A stretch of 64,000 bases of DNA from Agrocybe praecox (Eukaryota; Basidiomycota; Agaricomycetes; Agaricales; Agrocybaceae). Under the pieces are notes generated by a model. It did not search any database and was not told where the DNA came from. It saw only the letters and a list, made by a program, of their open reading frames with translations. Made by a program: the position numbers and the translations under genes. Positions 22,804 to 35,766 of the stretch are shown piece after piece. Every line of letters starts with the position of its first letter. The first letter of the stretch is position 1. The stretch lies in contig OZ024842.1 of the NCBI GenBank assembly GCA_964017145.1, positions 372,001 through 436,000 of the forward strand, in the 5' to 3' direction.

Positions 22804-22957
22804 CATCATCATCTTCGCAAAATTCGAAGTTACTGGAGGGACTCGGAGCTTCGAGTTCGAATACGGGTATATCTATACCTCATCATCATCTTCGCAAAAT
22901 TCGAAGTTACTGGAGGGACTCAGAGCTTCGAATTCGAATACAGGTATACCTATACCT
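22804..22957. repeat. Two-copy tandem duplication, period 77 bp
   Basis: Unit 1 begins at 22804 and unit 2 at 22881. Both run through TTCGCAAAATTCGAAG and TTACTGGAGGGACTC and end in a GGTATA-rich part, with only a few substitutions. Confidence 0.85.
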
Positions 22958-24704
22958 GTATTTATTATCATCTTCATCTTCATCTATCACAGCCAATCCA
23001 CATCATAGATAAGCTCATCGGTATGATCTTTACAGCTACGTATTGGCCTCATCGACATCCGTCCATCCGTCCATCCATTTCTCTCGAGAGTCATCGAATA
23101 TGAAATCTGAGCCCCAATCAAATCAGTGTGTACATACTCCCTAGCGCGCGCGAGCGCTCCGAGTCGCTTAGATTCCCGCCAAGCCGGGATACCATGGATG
23201 AATGGATGTATAGATATGGATAGACATCGATCCCGAGGTCCTGGCGGCTTTGCTCCAACCCCAGAGTATGTACCCCCGTATGGACATAATATGGTATACC
23301 CCCCAGACCTCACGCGCATGTGTGTGTAGCGCGGCTCGGGACCGACTCGCCCCAAGTCATTGGTATTGTATTGATTGATCGTAGTGCGTAAGCACATTAT
23401 TTGGGTGTATGGAAGCATATAACAGAAATAACGAAACTTGAGTAAGTATTAAGGAACGCCTTCTCTTCTGAACTTGACTTGGAACTTTCCTTCCTGTCTT
23501 TTCCGCAACACAGCGCAGCATAGCACAGCACAGCACCGCAGAGGATAGAGAACACGAGACGCACGTATACTTAATATAACATACAAACATAGAATCAGAA
23601 CACCCCCGAGGCCGCCTCGCCACACAGCCAGACTCCAGTGCGCAAGCATTGATATCGGACGAACGCCGACGTCGAGCCACGTACCTACTTACTCAGTGTT
23701 CGAGTCATCCATATCCATATCCATCACCGGTAACCGAATCCGGAATCCGGATCCCGATCTAGGAATTAATTGTAATTGTTCATGTTCATGAGCAAGTGAC
23801 AAATCCGAGTAAGCTCGTATTCGTATTTTGTTTTATACATACATAAGTCCGTCCATTCATTCATTCACAGGCACTCATCGACATCCTTATCGATCCTTCC
23901 TACTTCATACATCCTACGTCTTGCCTCTTACCTCCTCCGTCCTTCGAGTCCTTTGGTTGTCGTAGACGACACAAAGAAAGGGTTGATTTGAGGGTACGTA
24001 TTTAATCCCCTATACTATCAAGCTCCTTCCCACACTCCGGCAATCTGACCTTACCTCTACTCCTATTAGTATAAGTACATAATCATTCCAGGAACCTTAT
24101 CACCGCCTGTCCAGCTGCGTCTGGTTGTTCTCCTTCCCTCTTTCCCTCCTTACCTCCCTCTCTTTCAAATTTCGAATTCTTTCGGGTATTCCATTCGGGA
24201 CCCACCTCGTCGCTTGGATTTGCATTTCAAGCTGCTTCTGAATTCTTCTTCCTTCCTTTCTCACTCAACAACACAGTACGTACCCAATATTCAATTCTCC
24301 CACCCCACACTAACTAACATACACAGGCTGCGTTGCTGGCGTTGCTGCGTGCGTTGCCTGACCATATCATACCGTATCGCAATCGGGGCGGTGCCGGTGC
24401 CCGGCGCGTTTTGGTTGGATTAGGATTCTAGGATAGGATTCTAGGATAAGGATAAGACGTGACTCAACTTGACTCAAATCGTCGCATCGGATCGGTTTCC
24501 ATTCCCACACCGAGGGTTGAAAGAGACCCAACCGATACCAACACAATACCAACACCCACACCCACACAATACCAACACCCACACCCCCCACACCCACACC
24601 CACACGATATCAACACCAACCCAACCCAACTCAAACATCAACCATCTGCATCAACCCCAACTCAACCCCCAAACATTAACACATCAACATCAAAATTAAC
24701 AACA

Positions 24705-27700
24705 ATGGACGCCCTGAAATCGCTCATCCAGCCGCTCGTAGGCGGCCACGCGGGGTCGAGCGTCGTGGACGGCATGAAGCTCGTAGTGCTCGGTGGGACG
24801 GTAGAGACTGCTAGGAGGGTGTCGAGTAGTGCTTGGTGAGTTTTGAGTGCTTGCTTGGTTTGGGTGCTTGGTGCTTGCTTGGTGTTGGGGTTTTTTGCGG
24901 TTGGGATGGGGTGTGTGTGTGTCCATTTTGTGCCTCGTGGGATATGGCATCACTGTCGTTCCGTGCAGCACGGACGACGACGACGAACGAGGAAAGGTGG
25001 TCTATGACTGTGAATTGACGACGAGAAGACCGCTCGAGCTTTATTCGAGTGGTTCCTTTCCTTTCTTTTCCTCGTCTTATTTTTCTATCTCGATAGATAC
25101 TAACACTCTCTTTCTCTTTTTCCCAACGTCGCAGGTCGCATTTCGTCAACTGTGAGTTCTCCTTTCCCTTTTTGCCCTCTTCTTTTAAATCCGAACTCGG
25201 ATTCGAATTCTCAAATACACCCGAGCGATGATTGATTTCGATTAATTTGCTTCCGCGCAATGCGATCTGATATATTCAATCGATCGATCGTATATCGTCT
25301 ATTTCCCCACATTCTTCTTCTACCCTCCACTTTTTTTGGCTTCAAAAAAATAGGAGAAAAGACACAAACTCACACCCCTCTAGCGTTCTTCCTAACAGCC
25401 CACTTCACAGAGGACGACTTCCCGTATGACTGGCTCATGCTCTGGCTCTCGCGCCGTCCCGAATGGCAGCGCTCCCGCGAGTTCGAGACGACCACGCGGA
25501 CGTCCCTGCCAGGCGGGAACGCCTCGCACAGATCCTACTCCTCGTCCTCCATGCGGGGCGGGCACCGCTCCTCTTCTTCCTCCCCATCCGGTGGGAATGG
25601 GGGTGGGAGTGCGAGCTATTGGTCAGACGAGGATAGGGATTGGGATTTATGGGAAGTCGCGGATGCCAGTATGCATGGTGGAAATGCGGGTGCGGGAGGA
25701 CCAGGGGGAGACGAAAGGCCAAAGACGAGGGTGGTGTTCCAGCCTACGTATGATACGACGCATACGATTTTTTATCGTGGGCATTGGTTGAGAGTGAGAC
25801 GGAGCAAGAAGCAGGATTGTGGATCGGAGATGTTGTCTGTTAGGTTCGTCCGTTTTTTGCATTTCATGGATAAAATGAATTAAACGTGCCTCGCCTCGTA
25901 GCGTCGTTGCCCGCTCCAATGCGATCCTGAAGCAGCTCGTCCTGCAAGCGAAGAGGGAATATGAAGCCGAGGCGATCCACCGTATCCAGATATACTTCGC
26001 GGATGCCCATGGCTCGTGGAGGTGGACAGACTCGAGGCATAAACGCCCCATGGGGAGTATTGTGCTCGACCCTGGGGTGAAGGAGATGTTGTTAGATGAT
26101 GCGAGGGACTTTTTGGCTAGTGAGAAGGTATGCATCATGCATTGTTTTCTTGTTTCGCTAAACTAATAACCCTCCTCGCAGTGGTACGCAGACCGCGGGA
26201 TCCCCTTCCGCCGAGGATACCTCCTACACGGTGTCCCAGGCTCGGGCAAGTCCTCGCTCATCCACGCCCTAGCAGGCCAACTCGCACTAGACATCTACGT
26301 CGTCTCGCTCTCCGCCTCGTGGATAAGCGATAACACGCTAACCACGCTCATGGGGCGCGTGCCTGCGCGGTGTGTGCTGCTGTTGGAGGATCTGGATGCG
26401 GCATTTACGAGGAGCGTGGGGAGCAGGACTGGTGGTGGTGGATTCGGAGAGGAGTTCGACGAGTTTGGGGAAGACGAGTTTGGTGGCGGTGGGGGATTTG
26501 GAGGCGGTGGTGGTGGAGGAGGAGGAGGAGGAGGAAGTGGTGGTGGATTGGATATGTCGGCGTTCCCAGGCCTTTCTCCCGGAAGCGGTCTCACGGGGTT
26601 CGGGAGCGGCGGTACGTCGTCCTCGTCTTCTCGCACATCGTCCTTTGCTGGTGGCTCAGGATGGAAGAGGTTAGGCGGAGGAGGAGGGATGTACTCGGGC
26701 AGGAATGGGGGATTGTCGGATATGAACACCCTCAGTCTTAGTGGGCTCTTGAACGCACTGGACGGAGTGGCTGCTTCAGAGGGAAGGTTGTTGTTCGCGT
26801 ACGTTGCATCATTCTCTCTTCCCCCTTTCCTATACTAACACCTCCATGCAGAACGACCAACCACCTCGAACGACTCGACCCTGCCCTTTCCCGCCCAGGA
26901 AGGATGGACGTCTGGGTCGAATTCAAAAATGCGAGCAAGTGGCAGGCGGAAGCCCTGTTCCGCAATTTCTTCCCATGTGAGGATTATGCGGAGGACGTGT
27001 ATGCGCCAGAGGTGGAGAGGATGCGGATGGCTGCTCTTGCACAGGCCCAGGCTGCTGCTTCGACTTCAGCTTCGACGCCCTCAAACTCAAACTCGGGCAC
27101 GAACTCGGGCGCTCAATCCCCTAGCACTCTGAGCACCGAATCTTCGCTCTCGTCGTTTTCCCTAAGCGACAATGACAATGAACCCAACGGCATGGAAATG
27201 GACGTAGATCCCGATGCTGACACCCACTCCCAAGCAGGCACCGAGGCGGATTGTTTCTTCGAGGCGCAGGAGGAGTTGCTCGGTTTCGGTCTCGGTCTCG
27301 GTGGGCAGCACTTTACTGCTGCTGCTAGTGGTCTCGGTGGGGCTCCTGCTCCTGTTCTTCCTCCTCTTGATGGCAACGGAGTCGAAGGCCTCTTATCAGA
27401 AGAAGACCAACGCGAGTTCGAGGCTCTTGGGCTTGGAGATTTCGGGATGGGTGCGATGGGTAGTGCTACTCCTGATAGCAAAACGAAACCTGATGGTAAA
27501 GCGAAAGCGAAAGTAAGCTGGGGTCGTGTCGAGCACGTCCCTGTCCCTGCGAATGCGAATGCGAATGTGCAACCGCAACCGCAAAGACAGAAGCAGAGGG
27601 TGTACGTACCCAACATGGAGGCTCTGTCTTCTCTGTCGTCGGTGCCTCAAAGCGTCACACCGACAGCAGCAGCACCGACAACAGCAGCGCCAACACCGAC

Positions 27701-30338
27701 GGCAGCACCAGCCGCACAACCAACATCCCTCTGGTCACTCGCATCGTCCGCATCGTCCATGCTCTCGAGCTCCATCGGGTCTTTAGGGTCTCTTCCCTCT
27801 TTACCCTCTTTATCAAGTTCCCTCTCTGCCTCTGCTCCTCATTCTCCTCAACCACAACCACAACAACAACAGAGACAGAGACAGCCAGAACAACAGTTCG
27901 GAGCGAGCAATACTGCTTATTTGCCACCTTCCTCTTCATCACCATCATTGTCTTCCTCCACACCTGGAACACCAAACACAACAAACACGGGCACGAACAC
28001 GCCAAGCACGAACACAACGAACGCTCGACAACGCTCCAAACCGCTCGACAAACACACCCTCGCGCAGCTGGCTAAGCTATTTGCGGACGGTGTGCCTGAT
28101 GGGGAGTTTAGTGTTGCTGGGTTGCAGGGATGTGAGTATTTCATTTATTATGGTGTTTTCTTGTTCTTTGTTTCCGTTTCCGTTGCGTTGCGTTCGATAG
28201 TTTTTTTCTTTTCTTTTCTTCTCGACCGATCGATCGATATTTTCGATATCTTGTTTACCCTTTCGGTTCGTTTCGTTCAGTGTCTTCGTTTCGTTCGTTC
28301 GTTTCATTCTTTTTCAGCCTCTGTTGGGTCGGGTCGGGTTGGACGTATTCATATTTTTCCGCTTTTTAACCCCTTTTTTGGGGCGTCGTCGTCGTCGTGC
28401 TCGAGTCGGAACTTGGTTTTGCCGTTTTTGTTTGTCGGTGTTGGCTTCAACTTTGGTGTCGGTGTCGGTGTCGTAGCTGTCGCTGTCCTTCGTCCAGTGC
28501 ACGTATTTGATTATTTGTTTCCCATTTGTTTCGTTCGTTCGTTCTTTTCCAGCCTGTATTGGTTTGCGTGTATTTATATTTTCCCGCTTTTAACCCCCTT
28601 GGGCGGCGGCGGCGGCGTCGTTGCGCCCGAAAGTCGAAACTCGGTTTGACGACTTTATTCTATTGCTTTGATTTGGATTTGTTTTTCACTGTTGGCTTCA
28701 ACGTCGGTGCTGGTGTCATCGTCGTCCCCTGTCCTTCGTCAGGACTTTCATCTTTCACTTCTTTCACTTGTCTCGGTCATTGGGACGTTTCTTTCTTTCA
28801 TTCGTGCTGTCTCTGTCTGTCTTTTTTTTAAAAAGAAAACTTATCTTCAAATACGAACGAGTGTTCAGAATATCCTAATGACCGTGGGGTTGACTGTTGT
28901 GACGTTGAATTCCTTCTTTTTGGTTTCCTTTTTCTCCTTTTTGTTCTTTTCTTCCCTCGAAAGCTCCTCATCAGTACCTAATACTGAAATACCTCGCATT
29001 TCAGATCTCCTTAAACATAAAGCTCAGCCCGAAGCAGCAGCGAACGACGTAGGTGCATGGGTAGCTGCCGAGCGCGAGATGCGGAGCAGGCTAGCGAGCG
29101 AGAAAGAGGCGAGGGATATGCGGGATAAGATTATCGTGCGTTTTATTTACTTTACCCTTATCCTGGAATTCGTGTTCTTAACGTGATATCCCTTTAAACA
29201 GCGCGAAAAGCGACATAAAGAAGCCGTCGAGCTTAACAAACAGCGCAAGGCGCAAGAGAAGAAAGAGAAAGAGATGGAGGCGATCAAGGAGAAGCTGAAG
29301 GAGAAGGAGAAGGAAGAAGAGTTGGAGAAGATGATGATGCAGTTGAAGGAGAAGGAGAGGGAGGGGAGGAGGAAAGAGAGAAAGAGGGAGAAGAAGGAGA
29401 GGAGGAAGCTGGAGGCGGAGGCGATGGAGAGTGGGAAAAAGAGTACTAAAAGGAGGAGTAAAGAGGAAGAGACGGAGGAAGATGAGAAGACGGAGGTGGA
29501 GAGTGTTGGTGAGGGGACGGAGACGGAGACGGAGAACAAGCCGAGTAAGAGTCAGGAAGAAAAGAAGGAAAAGAAGAAGGGGCGTAAGAACAAGGCGGGC
29601 GTCGATGAGTCTCAGTCTGATGCGTCAGCCGCCGTTGCGGTTGTCTCGGTGTCGTCTCAGCAGCAAAAGGAGGATACCAAGTCCAAGCCGAAAACTTCCC
29701 AATCGGCGGAGTCTGATTCGGGCTCGGACTCATCGGGGCTCGTGGTTGTGGAGGCGCAGAAGACTGTTGCGGGTGGGAAGAAGGAAAAAGGGACAAGCAA
29801 GAAGGAGAAGAAGAGTAAGAATACCAAGGTGCAGGAGGAGAGCACGAGCAGCAGTACCAGCGAGTCCGAAAGTGATTCCGAGTCCGACTCAGAGACCACC
29901 TCCGGTTCGTCCGACGACTCAGAGTCTGACGCCGACGCTGGCTCAAAATCTAAATCCAAATCGTCCAAATCCAAATCATCAAAGTCATCCTCCTCCAAGT
30001 CCAAATCATCATCCTCCAAATCCACCCCAACTCCAGCCCCGACCCCCTCCTCCTCCTCCCGCTCTACCAAGTCCAAATCCAAGTCCAAACCTGCATCCCG
30101 CTCTTCGCGGTACACCCAGCTCTCCAGCGGTTCGACTGGATCTGGCATGAACCTGAGCTCAGGCATGATGAGCCCAAGTGCCTTTGGGAACGCCAATGCA
30201 GGACAGTGGGCCTCGGCTCCTCCTGGAGCGTGGGCTGCGGTGGGTTCGACTCAGCCTGCGTGGAGTCAGCCACCGCCAGGCCAGCCTGCGTGGAGCCAAC
30301 CGCCCCCAGGCCAGTCTGGGTGGGGTAGTGGGTGGTGA
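24705..30338 (+). CDS. BCS1-like AAA ATPase with long low-complexity regions (1,327 aa)
   Basis: Eight exons: 24705-24835, 25135-25151 (17 nt), 25399-25843, 25902-26127, 26182-26798, 26852-28131, 29005-29135 and 29202-30338, together 1,328 codons including stop. A BCS1-type N-terminal region (about 50-270) precedes the AAA module, with Walker A GVPGSGKS at 290-297 and Walker B VLLLEDLD at 338-345. LSGLLNALDG and the arginine segment LDPALSRPGRMD follow. Unusual are a Gly-rich insertion of about 90 residues after Walker B, a long Ser/Thr/Pro/Gln-rich insertion in exon 6, a highly charged KEKE tract (exon 8), an SK/SE-rich tract and PPPGQPAWSQ repeats at the end. Bcs1 translocates the Rieske protein across the mitochondrial inner membrane, but the family is widely expanded in fungi and this paralogue's job is unknown. 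The 873-nt intron 6 is exceptionally long for this window. Confidence 0.88.
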
Positions 30339-31779
30339 ACTGCGTTTTTAGGAGGGGGGGGTGGTTCGTTGATGTCGTCATGTTTACGTCTTTCTCTGGT
30401 CTTTCTCTTTCTCTTAATTTTTCCAACAACGACTATTACCACAACTACGACTTTGGCAGCGTATACTACGGTTACGCATTTGATACACACACAATACCAT
30501 ACACGCATGGATCCATTTGTCGATTCCCTTGTTTCGTGTTTTTCTTTTCTTGCTTCCTGCTTGCGTTTTCTTTTTCTTTGTCTTGGTCATTTATCGTCTC
30601 TATTCCTCGAGTTATCCCTCTTCAGCTTCTTTCATCACTTGTCCAACCTACCTCGACTTCACACAGAATTCTTTCTACTCACTAGCACCTACTCGTCTGT
30701 CCGTGTGATTTTTTGTATCATTAGCCCATGTCTCTTAATCAATTTTTCAAGTCTCTTGACATACTCGGATATGACTCTATTTGTAACATGACTTGTATAA
30801 CACCGTAGCCTCACGATGTGCGGCGCTGAGGGTGTGAGCAGGTTTGTAAATTTCCTAATTGTTATTTAGTTTTTGATGACAGAATCCAGATATCATTGGT
30901 TTCAAAGACTACTTACCCTACCAATTAGGAACTGAACTGCCAAGGGGCGGGCCTGAAAGCATGATACGGGCTCCGTGCGTGGCTGATTCACGCAGAATTC
31001 CGTGTTTATTAAATACCATGTGGCCAACATGAATCTCATCTTCAAGCCATAACATGTTCTGCTCTATTTTCCCTTCGCAAATTTAGTGAGTGAAATGTGT
31101 TCCGACTAGGCGATCCTGAAGCTGCGAAAATGTGACAGAACTCCGTGTTTTTATGTTGTATTGGATTGACATGAACATCACATTATTCGTCAATCCGTCG
31201 AGATAACATGATGCTCAGTCATTCAATATAACCTGCTAAGTAAAAGACCTGTGGCGTTGGCTAAAACCGTCAGAAATCGTGATCATGCAACATCTACATC
31301 AACAACTACGATCCGGGTGCATGATTCATGCGGTGCGCAACCAGACAGCAGAGAAAACAGTTTTTATCGGTCGCAAACTAGAGGAATAGAGGTCGGAGTC
31401 GACGAATCTCTGTTAGGCTCGAATACAGCGGAACAGGGTAGTCATCGCCACCCAATGTTCCTCCCACCTCGCCGATCCGTGCCTTGTCCATATCCGGAGT
31501 TGAGCAAAATTGCTCGTTCGCCTGAGCGCTGAGGTGTGTTACGTTAACGTTGTTACCTCATGGGATCACACTGAAACAGAACTATGTTGCAGAAAATCGA
31601 AAGCATGAAATACGAGTATGGGAAACTAATAAATACAGGTTACATTTCCCTGCTCGGGGTGCGTAAGTTCTAAAGTGCGATATATCCGCGAAATCTATAA
31701 CATCTAATCATTTCTTTGGAATTGAAACTTAACGACGCGTAGCAAGTTCACTCACCATAAAACTTGGGATTATTTTGCT
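30339..31779. other. Intergenic region between convergent BCS1-like and MFS genes
   Basis: No supported gene. About 30800-30890 resembles 36545-36650 next to the third BCS1 fragment (GAGCAG, then TTTTTGATGACA in the same order). A loose repetition of CCGTGTTT and ATAACATG motifs occurs at 30990-31210. Confidence 0.5.
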
Positions 31780-34620
31780 TCACTGATGTGATTGAGATCG
31801 ATTGCGTCCAATATTTGTGACTTGATTACTTTCCAAGTCAAGTAATACTGCGTCTACATTTTCATACGTAGACGGTCGTCTGATCCTCTTCGTCGCCTTT
31901 ATTTCATTGACACCGGTTTGGACGGTTGAGCTATCGTCACCTTCGCCGCTATCAAAGGGGGTTGCCGATGTCGAGGACGACGTGTCAGAATGGGAGGCTG
32001 ATGTTGATGTAGTATTTGATCCTTGCTCTTGGTGTCCACGTCGAGGCCGATGAACCAGCTTCTTATCAGGGATCTGATGAAGCAAAGAAGTCAGCAATAA
32101 ATTTTGACAAAATCAATAGAACCAAACTCTGAGCTGAACGTACCGGGAGGCGGACGAGATACGCCACTAATGTGGAGCAGGCGGCGAAGAAGAATACAGC
32201 CTTCAAACTAATATCATACGAATCACGCGCAAGCCGTTGGATGCCGGGCTCCAATGTGACTACTAATCTTGCATTTTGTCTTATTCTCTTGATGAGCTTG
32301 TTTGCAATGATGTAAATGCTTTTCAGCTTTATGCATATCTGGTTACAACATGGCACTCACCTCTTCAGCGTCCGGTGTATGAATCTGCTTTCGAAGTTCC
32401 GAGTCTAAACGCGACTGGAAAATTGCCGAAGAAATGGCGACACCCCCGACCTGACCCAAACCTCGGAAAAGCTGACCAAACCCTGTTCCAACGGCCATGC
32501 AGTCGTCTATGATCGTTTCATTAATATGTACGAAGTATTAAAGCCAATCACATTACCAGGTACATGAGCGAGCAAGGCGACTGATATCAAGATATGAATT
32601 TAGAAGAAAAGAAATGACAAAGTCAAAGGATGTCAACGCACCGAGCATTGTCTGTAACAAGACAGAGCTACCGAAACCGAGTGGAATCTAAAGCAGCATA
32701 TTAACAACTTTCTGGGAACCAGTGCAAAAGATATTTACGATGCTCAGCCAAGATTGTAGTGGCCCAGAGTCTTCCCGGATATGGTAGATCAAAACGGCGC
32801 CAATGAAAGGGAAAGCGCCAAAAATCAGATTGATAGTTTTGTATCGCCCTGTTTTATGCATCATCCACCCTGCAAAAAGCGAACCGATGGACAGAGCCAA
32901 ACTGTCAGGGAGCAAATGTAAACCTGGAAAAAAATCAGAGCGCTTAATAATGGACTTTTATGGTGAGGAAATATTAGACACACCCGCAGTAGAGGCCTTG
33001 GTCAAAATCACTGTTTGGAACCACATAGGGAAGAAGTAAATGATGGAAAACTCGCAAATGGAAACCAAAAAATTGGATAATCCAACAAGAGCCGGTAATC
33101 TCTGCTTGAGGAGGAAGGGCGCCAAGACGGGCTCGGGAGAAACGAAGAATTCGACTAAAATGAATACAACAGCAAACGTTGCGGCTGAAGAAACGGAAAC
33201 TATCACGTATGGGTTTGACCACTGATACGTTGAAAATAGGATGCTATGTCAAAGTGATCTCTCGTTCACGATCAGATAATAAAACTCACAGGCAGACCTT
33301 CATTGTAGCGGACGCTAAGGAACGTAAGCATCGATCCAACCTATAAATAATATTCACATATTGCACCTTTGACCCGCGTGAGGGCCAACTTACAGCCATC
33401 ATAAGACTACCGCTTCCAAGGTAATCGACTCGTTTCAACACCTCCTTCGTGCTCCTCCCAGTTCCCTAGATCGCATTCAATACCTTGTGGAATAAGCGAG
33501 GACAAAGACCCACCTCAGTAACATAGTTAAGATTGATAGATGTTAAAGTGTATGAAATGAAGAAAACGGGGATCTGGATGAGGAAAGCCCATCTCCAACC
33601 CAACCTTTTCGATGATAATGTTGAGATAAATAATCATGTGATACTGGTTTTTTGAACGTACCAGTCAGTAATCAACCCGCCCAATGGTCCACCGAGACCT
33701 AACCCTAACTGACTAAAATGAATCATTCATTCCAGGATGGGACGCGAAAGGAAAGCTTTACTCCATTAAACACACTAGCCACACCCAGCGTAAGTCCTCG
33801 GCACTATTTTTAGATGGGTCGGTGAGCGTCTGAAATCAGAAGGAAGAAAAATGACGCATACTCTGATACTATACATATCACTGACAATGATGCTTGATAT
33901 AACACATTCAATGAAGCACACCGATAAAATATTATCAACTGCACGTACGAGGATGTTGTCATTAACCCTCCTCCACCGATACCAGAGAACTGTTAGATGG
34001 TAAATAACCAACAAACAGGGATGAAAATGAGAACTCACAAATCTTGCCAGGATGAGCATTTCCATGCTTCTTGATAGCCCACATAACAGAACACCGAGAC
34101 CAGCGAATATAAGCGCGGTCTGATTCGCACCCTTCCGTCCTAGCACGTTGCAGAGCCGCCCATAAAGTGGTGTGAAAGTGCATGTAGCAAGAAGATATCT
34201 AATAATAGTTGGTCAGACGACCACAAATGCCAAATTCTCGACGCACGATGTTCCCAACCAACTAGCCTGGTTAGATTTATTGAATTCTGAGGATATTGAA
34301 GGTAACACTAAGATTTATATTAATTATTTCACCTTTTAAGTTAATTTAAATGACTTACTTGTTGGAACCAGAGTCTCTGAAAGTCATTGAGCCTGTAGTT
34401 CAAAACAGTTGTATAGCTTATTACTTACGGTTGAAGGTCTATTTTTGAATCAGCATGCTCTGTGCATTATTGAACAGGAACTCACCGAGAGAAATGTCGC
34501 TGTCCATAGTCCAGCCAGTATACCATAGCGTGTTGATCTTGAGATGTCTAGTGGCCCGATTCTTTTGGGATCTTGAAGTGCGTCTGGAGTCCTTTGGAGT
34601 AATGGATCGCGTTCGGACAT
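31780..34620 (-). CDS. MFS transporter, Fnx1/Vba-like (vacuolar amino acid or multidrug type), 614 aa
   Basis: 19 exons on the minus strand, from 34486-34620 to 31780-32073, with coding length exactly 615 codons including stop. Exons 2 (34429-34438, 10 nt), 3 (34359-34376, 18 nt) and 16 (32557-32580, 24 nt) are micro-exons needed to keep the frame. The start MSERDPLLQR is a short hydrophilic N-terminus with an acidic/di-leucine-like element (ERDPLL). NQTLVPTMLPSISSEF, SWLGTSYLLA, then the MFS motif-A-like loop YGRLCNVLGRKG follow. GPLGGLITDWLGWRW begins a later helix. The C-terminal 95 residues are hydrophilic and Ser/Thr-rich. The pattern matches 14-TM H+-antiporters of the fungal Fnx1/Vba group (vacuolar basic amino acids) or drug exporters. 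Substrate and membrane are inferred, not shown. Confidence 0.88.
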
Positions 34621-35766
34621 GGTTGTGTATCTTGTGTATCTTGTGGGCCTTGCAAGGTAGATATCCGTGTACACTATCTGAGGGATCTTGACAGGGGCCA
34701 AGTGGTGGTACGAGTAAAAGTTGGCGACCAAGGCAAAGTCGGGCAAGTAGCCGAAAGACAGGAGCGCCGTTTTTAAAGGATCTGCAGCTATCTGTGCTTG
34801 AATGCTGCAGCAAGTCCGGCACCTTTAGGGGTTTGCCACACTCCTTGAAGACTCGAAATCTTCAGATGATCCTCCTTGTTCGTGCTAAATCACTCGACCT
34901 TCTCCTTTTTTAGACGGCAGTAGAGCGGGGATGACCCGAGCTGCTTATGGATGAATATCCGAACACCTCAAATCATTTCCTTTCGCAATTGATGATTGTA
35001 TTTGGTGATTTATTAGCTGGATCAGTAATCGGCTGGATTGATTAAAGAGAAATCTGGCGGAGTCCAATGGCGGACTGAGATGCCTTTCATCGCCGTAACC
35101 AAAAGTACTTACAAACACAGTCAACTTAAATTCAACCATAAGAAATAGAAAAACGACGTACTATTCGTACGATATCAGCAATTTTGGCAGTTTTAAAAAG
35201 ATGGTTATGAGATGCAATTATTTCATAAGGCGCAGGAAAAAACATACTGTCAACACATATGTCAATGTGGTAAAACGACCATTATATCACCCATGTAAGC
35301 TTCATTAGGGAAAATTGCATGCAACTGTACATACATTTCAAGGCCAATGAGAGAGCTTTTGAAATTTGGGCGCATATATGTGCTGCATAATTACACGCTG
35401 CAGCTTACTATCACAGTAACGCATGAGTGACCTGTGTACCGTAGGGCTTTATCTGGCGGTATACAATCAGTATATCAGTATAATCACCACAAGAACTCCA
35501 GCTCTGGATTATAATATGTGACCCTACGTGCCGCAATGCGCATGACGACATCGCCTAAGGACAAGACATTCGGACTACAGTCGCCGACTTCAATCATCAA
35601 GGCGATGGACAACGCAAATAAATAAGCAAGTGGATGGTACTAGAGAAGAAACGAAAGGATCTTTGCAAAGTAGCAATAATCATGACTCAAATATCATGTT
35701 ACGTGGTCGTGTTTGGCTCGTTGAAAAGTATTTACTCTCCTTTACTCACCGCTACCCCTTCCTCAC
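34621..35766. other. Intergenic region upstream of the MFS gene
   Basis: Contains the MFS promoter; no supported gene or repeat. The minus-strand frame extends upstream of the chosen MFS start to 34746, but those residues look like leader, not protein. Confidence 0.5.

Larger units (their letters stand above)
21225..24704. other. Gene-poor stretch upstream of the BCS1-like gene
   Basis: About 3.5 kb without a supported gene, rich in short palindromes and simple repeats. It holds a possible MITE (21844-22020), a 77-bp tandem duplication (22804-22957), and, from about 24520, a CA-rich tract of CCAACAC/CCCACAC motifs that probably forms the 5' leader of the BCS1-like gene. Confidence 0.55.

Noticed and set aside
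22840..22880. T-loop-like GTTCGAATAC as part of a tRNA
   Set aside because: No matching acceptor, D-arm or anticodon stem around it.
26295..26729. Proline-rich antisense frame (144 codons) opposite the Gly-rich part of the BCS1-like gene
   Set aside because: It is the complement of a GGN-rich coding stretch; no start context, splice partner or domain.
29446..30196. Long antisense and alternative-frame ORFs over the KEKE and Ser-rich tail
   Set aside because: Low-complexity coding sequence keeps several frames open; the plus-strand frame joins the AAA exons with exact phase.
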